A stretch of 64,000 nucleotides of DNA, from contig CAJTTT010000006.1 of assembly GCA_910579285.1 (NCBI GenBank), forward strand, positions 10,903 to 74,902, written 5' to 3'. The stretch's first letter is position 1, and the number at the start of each line of letters is the position of its first letter. A model generated the notes under the pieces. It was not told the DNA's origin and searched no databases. It saw only the letters and a program-made list of their open reading frames with translations. The position numbers were made by a program, and so were the translations under genes. The DNA comes from an uncultured Lachnospiraceae bacterium (lineage in GTDB: Bacteria; Bacillota; Clostridia; Lachnospirales; Lachnospiraceae). This document shows positions 8,204 through 15,800 of the stretch, in pieces.

Positions 8204-10651
8204 ATGCAGCCACAATTTACGGATAAGGCGAAGACGGCCCTGATCTTAGCGGAGAGGGCTGCCCGGAGCCTACGGCAGAGTTATGTGGGAAGCGAGCATA
8301 TCCTGTTAGGACTTTTACGCGAGAACACAGGCGTTGCGGCGGCCGTGCTTTTGAACAACGGTGTGGACGTGGTGCGGCTGAAGGAGATGATAAAGGATCT
8401 GATCGTGCCGGAGACTTCCGTGCTGATCGCTGAGCGGGACGGATATTCCCCGCGCGCGCAGGCGATTCTGGAGGAGTCGCACAGACAGGCGGAGCGGTTT
8501 CGCAGCGACAAGACAGGGACGGAGCACATTCTTCTGGCGCTTTTGAAGGAAGGGGAGAATGTAGCGGTCAGGCTGCTGAGCACGATGGGAATTTCGGTGC
8601 AGAAACTCTATGTGGATGTGCTGGTGGCTATGGGTGAGGACGGCGCACTATACAAGGAGGATTTGGGCAGAAAGCAGAACAAGAAAAAGGGAAATACCTC
8701 CACACTGGACCATTACAGCAGGGATCTGACAGCCCTTGCAAGAGAGGGGAAGCTTGACCCGGTAATCGGCAGGGAGGAGGAGATCACCAGAGTAGTGCAG
8801 ATTTTAAGCCGCCGCACGAAGAACAATCCCTGTCTGGTGGGAGAGCCGGGCGTGGGCAAGACGGCTGTTGTGGAAGGGCTTGCGACCAGAATCGTGACGG
8901 GCGAGGTTCCGTTTACGGTGCAGAATAAGAGACTGCTGACCTTAGATCTGTCGGGCATGGTGGCGGGCAGTAAGTACCGCGGCGAGTTCGAGGAGCGGAT
9001 CAAAAAGGTCATTAAGGAAGTGATCGAGGACGGCAATATCATCCTGTTTCTGGATGAGATGCACACCATCATCGGCGCGGGCGGCGCGGAAGGGGCGATT
9101 GACGCCTCCAATATTTTAAAGCCTTCCCTTGCAAGGGGAGAAATCCAGATGATCGGCGCGACTACGATCGCTGAGTACCGCAAGTATGTGGAGAAGGACG
9201 CGGCGCTTGAGAGACGTTTCCACCCGGTGACGGTGGAGGAGCCAAGCATTGAGGAGACAGAAAATATTCTGCGGGGGATCGCCCACAAGTATGAGGAACA
9301 TCACCGGGTGATAATCACGCCCGAGGCGATCAGCGCGGCGGTCGCTCTGTCAGCCCGTTACATCAATGACAGGAATCTGCCGGATAAGGCCATCGACCTG
9401 ATAGACGAAGCATCGGCCGCGGTGCGCCTGCATGTGACAAAGCAGCCGGATAAGCTGCAGGAGCTGTCGGAGGAGATAGACAGAATCGATCTGCAGATAG
9501 AGCGGTCGATCCGCATGGAGGCATTCACCCAGGCGGCGGAGCTGAAAAAGAAGCAGGAGAGCTGCATTAAGAAATATGAGCGCATGGTGAAGCGGCTGGA
9601 ACAGGAAGACTTAAGCAGCGCCTATGTGGTGGGAGAGAACGAGATCGCGGAAGTGGTGGCGCTCTGGACAAAAATTCCCGTGAAGAAACTGGCGGAGAAG
9701 GAGAGCGAGCGTCTGCTGAAACTGGAATCCATCCTTCACAGGCGCGTGATCGGCCAGGAAGAGGCGGTTGTAGCGGTGGCGAAAGCCATGCGCCGCGGCA
9801 GAGTCGGCCTGCAGGATCCCAATCGTCCCATCGGTTCGTTCCTGTTTCTGGGGCCTACCGGCGTAGGAAAGACCGAGCTTTCCAAGGCGCTGGCGGAGGC
9901 CATGTTCGGCTCGGAAAATGCGTTGATCCGTGTGGATATGTCAGAGTACATGGAAGGCCATTCGGTGTCCAAAATGATCGGGTCGCCGCCGGGATATGTG
10001 GGGTTTGAGGAGGGCGGACAGCTCTCTGAGAAGATCCGCAGGAACCCGTATTCCGTAGTGCTCTTCGATGAGATAGAGAAGGCGCACCCGGATGTCTTTA
10101 ACGTGCTTTTACAGGTGCTGGACGACGGGCACATCACGGACTCCAAGGGAAGGAAAGTAAGCTTTAAAAACACCATCCTGATTATGACATCAAATGCCGG
10201 GGCGCAGCGCATCATTGACCCGAAAAATCTGGGATTTGGCGCGGCGGAGACGGAGAAGCAGAGTTACGATAAGATGAAAGGCAATGTTATGGAGGAGGTA
10301 AAGCGCCTCTTTAAGCCGGAGTTTATCAACAGGATAGACGAGATCATGGTATTCCATCCTTTGAATAAGGAAGATATGAAGGAGATTGTAACCCTTCTTT
10401 CTAAGAACCTTTCCAGACGCTGTAAGGAGCAGATGGCCATCGAGCTTGGCGTTTCCTCTTCTGTGAAGGAGTACCTGATTGAGAAACATATGGATGTCAA
10501 AATGGGAGCAAGACCTATGAAGCGGGCGATCCAGTCGGAGATCGAGGATGCCTTGGCGGAAGAAATTCTGGCCGGAAAGGTGAAGAGCGGCGACAGGGTG
10601 TCTGTGGGGCTGAAAAATAAAAAAATAACCTTTACGGTAAAACCAAAATAA
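8204..10651 (+). CDS. clpC: ClpC-type AAA+ unfoldase
   Basis: This is the Hsp100 unfoldase that feeds proteins to ClpP. The 815-residue protein has two N-terminal Clp repeats (1-145), AAA domain 1 with GEPGVGKT (near 213) and a DEMHTIIGAGG loop, a UVR-type middle segment (QAAELKKKQESCIKKY, around 445) and AAA domain 2 with GPTGVGKT (near 550), GSPPGYVGFEEGG and a C-terminal D2-small domain. In most Firmicutes clpC follows ctsR-mcsA-mcsB; here none of these is present and a YtrA-type regulator directly precedes it. The start codon immediately follows the GntR stop, with AAGGAATGAG as the likely ribosome binding site. Confidence 0.95.
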   Translation: MQPQFTDKAKTALILAERAARSLRQSYVGSEHILLGLLRENTGVAAAVLLNNGVDVVRLKEMIKDLIVPETSVLIAERDGYSPRAQAILEESHRQAERFRSDKTGTEHILLALLKEGENVAVRLLSTMGISVQKLYVDVLVAMGEDGALYKEDLGRKQNKKKGNTSTLDHYSRDLTALAREGKLDPVIGREEEITRVVQILSRRTKNNPCLVGEPGVGKTAVVEGLATRIVTGEVPFTVQNKRLLTLDLSGMVAGSKYRGEFEERIKKVIKEVIEDGNIILFLDEMHTIIGAGGAEGAIDASNILKPSLARGEIQMIGATTIAEYRKYVEKDAALERRFHPVTVEEPSIEETENILRGIAHKYEEHHRVIITPEAISAAVALSARYINDRNLPDKAIDLIDEASAAVRLHVTKQPDKLQELSEEIDRIDLQIERSIRMEAFTQAAELKKKQESCIKKYERMVKRLEQEDLSSAYVVGENEIAEVVALWTKIPVKKLAEKESERLLKLESILHRRVIGQEEAVVAVAKAMRRGRVGLQDPNRPIGSFLFLGPTGVGKTELSKALAEAMFGSENALIRVDMSEYMEGHSVSKMIGSPPGYVGFEEGGQLSEKIRRNPYSVVLFDEIEKAHPDVFNVLLQVLDDGHITDSKGRKVSFKNTILIMTSNAGAQRIIDPKNLGFGAAETEKQSYDKMKGNVMEEVKRLFKPEFINRIDEIMVFHPLNKEDMKEIVTLLSKNLSRRCKEQMAIELGVSSSVKEYLIEKHMDVKMGARPMKRAIQSEIEDALAEEILAGKVKSGDRVSVGLKNKKITFTVKPK

Positions 10652-10676
10652 TAGAAGGACTTAGGAGGAAAATGCG

Positions 10677-11087
10677 ATGGCTGTAGTAGAAGAGTTATTG
10701 CGGGCAGAGAGTGACAGGGCGCTCAGCTTTGGGAACCACAAGCTGGCGGCAAAGGCAAAGCTGGAGGATTATGAGCACGGCGGTAATCTCTATAAGGTGA
10801 AGACCTTTAAGGAGCTGACGAAGCTTGAGAAAAACGGTATGTTTGCCTATGAGTCGGAGCCGGGAACGAGCGTGAACTGTTTCGAGGAGACAGAGAACGG
10901 CCTTACCTTTACGGTGGAGGGAGATGAGGACGCGCAGATCACGGTAGGACTTGAGGAGGACACGGTTTACAAAGTGTATGTGAATGGTGCGATCGTAGGA
11001 GAGATGAAGACGAATCTGAGCGGGAAACTGAGCATCAGCGTGGAGCTTGCAAGTGTCGGCGCGGTGGAGGTTAAGATTGTAAAGTAA
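10677..11087 (+). CDS. Small conserved protein of unknown function, downstream of clpC
   Basis: The 136-residue protein is acidic, with no signal peptide or transmembrane helix. The N-terminal third is helical (VEELLRAESDRALSFGNHKLAAKAKLEDYEHGG) and the rest looks like beta strands, ending in an immunoglobulin-like tail with alternating Val/Lys. Similar short proteins are common in Lachnospiraceae genomes. The ribosome binding site AGGAGGAAAATGCG is excellent, which suggests high expression. It lies 25 bases after clpC and is closed by a strong terminator. I do not recognise a function. Confidence 0.6.
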   Translation: MAVVEELLRAESDRALSFGNHKLAAKAKLEDYEHGGNLYKVKTFKELTKLEKNGMFAYESEPGTSVNCFEETENGLTFTVEGDEDAQITVGLEEDTVYKVYVNGAIVGEMKTNLSGKLSISVELASVGAVEVKIVK

Positions 11088-11103
11088 ACGGTTAACGCGA
11101 TAC

Positions 11104-11157
11104 TGGGGTTTTTCAACTGACATGTATGTCATGCTCAGTTGGAGAACCCCACTTTTT
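11104..11157 (+). terminator. Intrinsic terminator after the clpC unit
   Basis: GGGGTTTTTCAACTGA (11105-11120) pairs with TCAGTTGGAGAACCCC (11135-11150) around a 14-base loop, and ACTTTTTCG follows. It sits 17 bases after the stop of the small protein and 34 before the radA start, so it ends the SH3-GntR-clpC run. radA must then use read-through or a start within the gap. Confidence 0.85.
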
Positions 11158-11183
11158 CGTAGGTGAAACAGGGAGGAAGAGGA

Positions 11184-12545
11184 ATGGCAAAGGGAAGGGC
11201 GACGGTTTTTTTCTGTCAGAGCTGCGGATACGAATCATCCAAATGGCTGGGACAGTGTCCTGGCTGTAAGGAGTGGAATACTATGGTGGAAGAGCCGGCC
11301 GCCGGGAAGGGAAACGGCGGGGGAAGCGTGTCCGGGAAAAGAGCCGCAGAGCCGGTGAGTCTGAAACAGGTGGATCTGAGCGAGGGAGAGCGCATGACCA
11401 CTCATATCGCAGAGCTGGACAGGGTGCTCGGCGGCGGAATTGTGCCCGGGTCGCTCACGCTGGTTGGAGGTGATCCCGGCATCGGCAAGTCCACCCTGCT
11501 TCTTCAGGTGTGCAGGCATATGGCATCGGACGGCCATAAGATACTCTATATATCGGGGGAGGAGTCACTGCAGCAGATTAAGATGCGTGCCAATCGGATC
11601 GGGTCTTTCTCGGACCAGCTTCTCCTTCTGTGCGAAACGAACCTGGAAACCGTGGAGCAGACCATCCGAAAACAACTGCCGGCGCTGGCAGTTATAGATT
11701 CCATCCAGACAATGTACCGGGAGGAAATCTCTTCTGCGCCGGGAAGCGTCTCACAGGTCAGGGAGTCCACAAATGTGCTCATGCAGCTTGCCAAGGGGCT
11801 TGGCATTTCCATTATGATCGTGGGACATGTGACCAAGGAGGGAACGGTGGCCGGACCGAGGGTTTTGGAGCATATGGTGGATACTGTGCTCTACTTTGAG
11901 GGAGACAGACATGCCTCCTACCGAATTTTGCGGGGAGTCAAGAACCGCTTCGGCTCCACCAACGAGATCGGTGTTTTTGAGATGAAGGAGGAGGGGCTTG
12001 CAGAAGTGGAGAATGCCTCCGAGTTTATGTTAAACGGCAAGCCCGAGGGAGCCAGCGGTTCCGTGGTATCCTGCTCGATGGAGGGAACCCGGCCCATTCT
12101 GCTGGAAATTCAGGCCCTTGTCTGCCACAGTAATTTCGGTATCCCGAGAAGGCAGGCCACAGGCATGGATTTAAACCGGCTGAATCTTCTGATGGCGGTT
12201 TTGGAAAAACGGTTGAATCTGCAAATGTCTGACTGCGATGCCTATGTGAATCTGGCGGGCGGTATACGGATCGCAGAGCCGGCCATTGACCTGGGTGTCG
12301 CGATGGCGGCGGCTTCCAGTTTTAAGAACCGGCCCATAGACGATAGAACCATCGTTTTCGGGGAGATCGGACTGAGCGGGGAGGTGCGGGGTGTCTCGCA
12401 GGCTTCCCAGCGTGCGGCGGAGGCAGCGAAGCTGGGATTTACCACATGCATTCTTCCGGCGGTCAATGTGGGACAGGTCAAAGTGAAGGAAGGCATTCAG
12501 ATCATCGGCGTCAAGACCGTGCGGGATGCCATCGACTTGATTTAA
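11184..12545 (+). CDS. radA: DNA repair protein RadA (Sms)
   Basis: RadA is a RecA-like DnaB-type helicase that processes recombination intermediates. The 453-residue protein has the N-terminal four-cysteine zinc finger (FFCQSCGY...CPGC), the Walker A GGDPGIGKST, the diagnostic KNRFGSTNE motif and a C-terminal Lon-protease-like domain (GGIRIAEPAIDLGVAMA). The start at 11184 is preferred because GGGAGGAAGAGGA immediately precedes it; the in-frame ATG at 11163 has no good site. A candidate promoter for the next gene overlaps its last codons. Confidence 0.96.
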   Translation: MAKGRATVFFCQSCGYESSKWLGQCPGCKEWNTMVEEPAAGKGNGGGSVSGKRAAEPVSLKQVDLSEGERMTTHIAELDRVLGGGIVPGSLTLVGGDPGIGKSTLLLQVCRHMASDGHKILYISGEESLQQIKMRANRIGSFSDQLLLLCETNLETVEQTIRKQLPALAVIDSIQTMYREEISSAPGSVSQVRESTNVLMQLAKGLGISIMIVGHVTKEGTVAGPRVLEHMVDTVLYFEGDRHASYRILRGVKNRFGSTNEIGVFEMKEEGLAEVENASEFMLNGKPEGASGSVVSCSMEGTRPILLEIQALVCHSNFGIPRRQATGMDLNRLNLLMAVLEKRLNLQMSDCDAYVNLAGGIRIAEPAIDLGVAMAAASSFKNRPIDDRTIVFGEIGLSGEVRGVSQASQRAAEAAKLGFTTCILPAVNVGQVKVKEGIQIIGVKTVRDAIDLI

Positions 12546-12565
12546 TGCCGGTTATGTGGTAAAAT
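12537..12565 (+). promoter_or_regulatory. Candidate promoter for the LCP gene, overlapping the radA stop
   Basis: TTGATT (12537-12542), a 17-base spacer and TAAAAT (12560-12565), with a TG two bases before the -10 (TGTGGTAAAAT). It lies 142 bases before the LCP start, leaving a leader that holds a terminator-like hairpin. Confidence 0.5.
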
Positions 12566-12646
12566 ATCCGGGGTTATTCTTGTTTTTATGTAATGGAATT
12601 GCGACAGCGTAAATCATTGGAGGAGGATGCAGGGCATTCTCTGACT

Positions 12647-12672
12647 CGAGTGCGCAGGCACTCGATTTTTTT
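12647..12672 (+). terminator. Intrinsic terminator-like hairpin inside the LCP leader
   Basis: CGAGTGC (12647-12653), loop GCAG, GCACTCG (12658-12664), then ATTTTTTT. It is 35 bases upstream of the LCP start and downstream of the candidate promoter at 12537. It either ends radA transcripts or acts as an attenuator for the LCP gene. Confidence 0.7.
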
Positions 12673-12706
12673 CAATGAGAAACTAAGGTCTGACAAAGGA
12701 GTCAGT

Positions 12707-13789
12707 ATGGATAAAAGGAAGCGCAGCTTTCGGGGAAGCATACCTCTTCTGCTTGTGGAAATCTGCATTCTGCTTATCGCGATCGGCGTGATGTATGTGG
12801 TGGTCACGATGACCAGCGAGGTAAATCATAAGGCTATTGACGAGGAAAAGATACACATGAACGAGGAGATCGTCAAAAAACCGACAGCCGATGTGAAGCA
12901 GGCAGAGAAGGAGGAGGAAAAGGAAAAAGGATACCGCAACATTGCACTCTTCGGTGTGGACGCCAGGGACGGCGAGCTGGGGAGAGGCACCAGAAGCGAC
13001 ACCATAATGATTGCCAGTATTAACCAGGACACCCAGGAGATTAAGCTGATTTCCGTGTTCCGGGACACTTATCTGAATCTGAGCAACGATTCCTACAACA
13101 AATGCAATACGGCCTATGCGCAGGGCGGGCCGGAACAGGCGATCAACATGCTGAATATGAATCTGGACCTGGATATCACGGACTATGTGACGATCGGTTT
13201 TTCGGGACTGATTGATGCGGTGGACGCGCTGGGCGGCGTGGAGATAGAGATTACGGACTCGGAGATTTCCCATCTGAACAATTATCAGCTCTGCATGGCT
13301 GAGGAACTCGGCGTGGATTATATCCCGGTTGAACAAAGCGGCAGACAGCTTTTAAACGGGATGCAGGCTACAGCCTACTGCCGGATCCGCTATACAAGAG
13401 GAGACGACTTCAGAAGGGCGGAAAGGCAGAGAGAAGTGCTCCGGGCTATGATGGACAAGGCAGGAAATGCATCGATCAGCACATTGACTGATCTGGTTAA
13501 TGCTGTTCTGCCGCAGGTGGAGACCTCTCTGGATGTGGATGAGATTTTGAGTGTCCTCGGAAGTGTGGCAGGGTACCGCATGTCGGTCAGCGATGGGTTT
13601 CCCTTTGAGGGAGGCAGGGCCGGCGCCAATGTGGGAAGCAAGGGAAGCTGCGTGATACCGATGGATCTGGAGGAAAATGTGAGACAGCTTCATCAGATGC
13701 TTTACCCGGAGAAGAGCTATCTGCCCTCCTCGCAGGTAACACAGATCGATGAAGAAATTAAGAAACAGACGGGAGAATATATACAATAA
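12707..13789 (+). CDS. LytR-CpsA-Psr (LCP) family cell-wall transferase
   Basis: LCP enzymes attach anionic polymers or glycans to peptidoglycan on the outer face of the membrane. The 360-residue protein has one N-terminal transmembrane helix (about 13-35, after MDKRKRSFRG) and the LCP core: LFGVDARDGELGRGTRSDTIMI, then LISVFRDTYL, VTIGFSGLIDAVDALGGVEI and AYCRIRYTRGDDFRRAERQR. These arginines and aspartates normally bind the lipid pyrophosphate. The start at 12707 has AAAGGAG six bases upstream; an in-frame ATG at 12593 lies within the leader and has no site. Next come two ABC exporter genes. Confidence 0.9.
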   Translation: MDKRKRSFRGSIPLLLVEICILLIAIGVMYVVVTMTSEVNHKAIDEEKIHMNEEIVKKPTADVKQAEKEEEKEKGYRNIALFGVDARDGELGRGTRSDTIMIASINQDTQEIKLISVFRDTYLNLSNDSYNKCNTAYAQGGPEQAINMLNMNLDLDITDYVTIGFSGLIDAVDALGGVEIEITDSEISHLNNYQLCMAEELGVDYIPVEQSGRQLLNGMQATAYCRIRYTRGDDFRRAERQREVLRAMMDKAGNASISTLTDLVNAVLPQVETSLDVDEILSVLGSVAGYRMSVSDGFPFEGGRAGANVGSKGSCVIPMDLEENVRQLHQMLYPEKSYLPSSQVTQIDEEIKKQTGEYIQ

Positions 13790-13792
13790 AAA

Positions 13793-13820
13793 GGCAGCAG
13801 TTCAAAATTGGACTGCTGTC
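13793..13820. terminator. Stem-loop after the LCP gene
   Basis: GGCAGCAGT (13793-13801) pairs imperfectly with ACTGCTGTC (13812-13820). There is no T-run on the plus strand, but the minus strand reads into TTTTT. Any termination in the plus direction would be weak, so the LCP gene may be read through into the exporter. Confidence 0.4.
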
Positions 13821-13846
13821 TGTGTGCGGAGGGGTGTACGGCTGCT

Positions 13847-15664
13847 ATGAAAAAACTGATGATTTACCTGAAATCCTATAAAAAGGAGACGGTATTCGCG
13901 CCGCTCTTTAAGATGCTGGAAGCCACTTTTGAGCTGTTTGTGCCTCTTGTGATGGCGGCCATCATTGACCGGGGCATCGGGCAGGCGGATACGGGATATG
14001 TGCTGAAAATGGGCGGGATTCTGGTCGCCCTCGGACTGATAGGGCTGTTGTGTTCCATCACGGCACAGTATTTTGCGGCCAAGGCAGCGGTGGGCTTTTC
14101 CACCGGGTTAAAGCATGCCCTTTTTGATCATATCCAGAGTCTGTCTTTTACGGAAATTGACACACTGGGTACTTCGACGCTGATTACCCGCATGACTTCC
14201 GATGTGAATCAGGTGCAGAACGGCGTCAACATGGTGCTGCGGCTGTTTCTGCGTTCGCCGTTTATCGTGTTCGGCGCGATGATTATGGCTTTTACTATTG
14301 ATGGGAAGGCGGCCATGATTTTTGTGGTGACGATTCCCCTTCTCGCGGTGGTCGTATTTGGAATTATGGCTTTAACCATGCCCATGTACAAAAAGGTGCA
14401 GGCCGGGCTGGATGCGGTGCTCTCCACTACGAGGGAAAACCTGACGGGCGCGCGCGTGATCCGCGCCTTCCACAAGGAGGAAGAGGAGACCGAGCGGTTT
14501 GAGGAGAAAAACGGATTTCTCACGCATCTGCAGCTCGTCGTCGGACGAATCTCGGCATTGACCAATCCAGTCACATACATTATCATCAATGCGGCTACCA
14601 TACTTCTGCTCTATACGGGCGCGGTGCGCGTGGACAACGGCAGCATTACCCAGGGCGAGGTGGTGGCTCTTGTCAACTACATGTCGCAGATTCTCGTGGA
14701 GCTGATAAAACTGGCAAACCTGATTATTACGATTACCAAGGCGCTGGCCTGCGCCAATCGAATTGAGGCGGTTTTCGAGGTGGAGTCCTCCATGCGGTGG
14801 CAGGAGGAGGCTGACTGCGCGGACAGAGAGAGTGGCCTGGCAGCAGGAGGCGGCAAGGCCTCCGGCACGGACGCGCGGAAGGTAAATCAGAACGGGCAAA
14901 TGGCGCAGCAGGATCTGGCCGTGGAATTCGAACATGTACATCTGACGTACGGCGGGGCTGGCGCGGAATCCCTGAGCGATATCCATATACAGGTGCCAAA
15001 GGGCCAGACAGTCGGCATCATAGGCGGTACAGGTTCGGGTAAATCTTCCCTGGTGAACATGATTCCCCGGTTTTATGACGCGACCGCTGGTACCGTGCGT
15101 GTGGACGGCCGGGATGTGAAATCTTATGGTATGGAAGAGTTGAGAGAAAGAATAGGCATTGTTTTACAGAAGGCAGTGCTTTTTAGAGGAACGATCCGGG
15201 AAAATCTGCTGTGGGGAAAGGGAGACGCCACGGATGAAGAGCTGTGGGAGGCGCTGCGGCTTGCGCAGGCCAAAGAGTTTGTGGAGACGAAAGAGGGCCG
15301 GCTGGACGCTCCCGTGGCACAGGAAGGCCGGAATCTTTCCGGCGGCCAGAGACAGCGGCTTACCATAGCGAGGGCGCTGGTGGCGAAGCCGGAAATTCTG
15401 ATACTGGATGACAGTGCATCGGCGCTGGACTACGCCACAGACGCGGCGCTGCGCAGGGCGCTGAAAGAGCTGCCCGGGGAGACAACGGTGTTTATCGTGT
15501 CGCAGAGGGCTTCCTCCATCCAGCATGCAGATCAGATCATTGTACTGGAGGACGGCGAGATGGCGGGAATCGGCACCCATGAAGAACTGCTGGCAGACTG
15601 CGAGGTCTACCAGGAGATTTACTATTCGCAGTTTGAGAAACAGTCTGCCGAAGACAATTTATGA
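13847..15664 (+). CDS. ABC exporter half-transporter with non-canonical Walker B (subunit 1)
   Basis: A type IV ABC exporter half of 605 residues: six transmembrane helices (about 15-310), then a nucleotide-binding domain. A Q/G/A-rich linker (around 322-357) joins the two. Motifs are Walker A GGTGSGKSS, signature LSGGQRQRL and Walker B LILDDSASALD, in which the catalytic Glu is replaced by Asp. That is the usual pattern of the degenerate subunit in heterodimeric exporters such as TM287/288 or BmrCD. The start at 13847 is the first ATG in a protein-like frame, with GGAGGGG about 12 bases upstream. Its partner is the next gene, 136 bases downstream. Confidence 0.88.
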   Translation: MKKLMIYLKSYKKETVFAPLFKMLEATFELFVPLVMAAIIDRGIGQADTGYVLKMGGILVALGLIGLLCSITAQYFAAKAAVGFSTGLKHALFDHIQSLSFTEIDTLGTSTLITRMTSDVNQVQNGVNMVLRLFLRSPFIVFGAMIMAFTIDGKAAMIFVVTIPLLAVVVFGIMALTMPMYKKVQAGLDAVLSTTRENLTGARVIRAFHKEEEETERFEEKNGFLTHLQLVVGRISALTNPVTYIIINAATILLLYTGAVRVDNGSITQGEVVALVNYMSQILVELIKLANLIITITKALACANRIEAVFEVESSMRWQEEADCADRESGLAAGGGKASGTDARKVNQNGQMAQQDLAVEFEHVHLTYGGAGAESLSDIHIQVPKGQTVGIIGGTGSGKSSLVNMIPRFYDATAGTVRVDGRDVKSYGMEELRERIGIVLQKAVLFRGTIRENLLWGKGDATDEELWEALRLAQAKEFVETKEGRLDAPVAQEGRNLSGGQRQRLTIARALVAKPEILILDDSASALDYATDAALRRALKELPGETTVFIVSQRASSIQHADQIIVLEDGEMAGIGTHEELLADCEVYQEIYYSQFEKQSAEDNL

Positions 15665-15800
15665 ATGGCACGGCAGACAGAGCGACGGACTTGAATATCC
15701 AATACGGCGTTGAGAGCTTAATCACAAAGCGGGCGTTGTGTTCGAGTTTGCGAAGCAAATCTCGCAATCGAGCCAGCTCGATTTGATATAGGAGGGTAAG
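15665..15800 (+). repeat. Hairpin-rich spacer between the two ABC exporter genes
   Basis: The spacer holds three consecutive stem-loops: CACAAAGCGGGCGTTGTG (about 15723-15740), a bulged CGAGTTTGC-gaa-GCAAATCTCG (about 15744-15765) and ATCGAG-ccag-CTCGAT (about 15769-15784). It then gives the AGGAGGG site of the second exporter gene. The middle hairpin resembles an arm of the intergenic repeat at 38298-38428, so this may be a decayed relative of it. It could tune the ratio of the two subunits. Confidence 0.5.

Noticed and set aside
13808..13846. Upstream TTG start at 13808 for exporter subunit 1
   Set aside because: It lies inside a hairpin, has no ribosome binding site and adds a Cys-rich stretch not seen in exporters.
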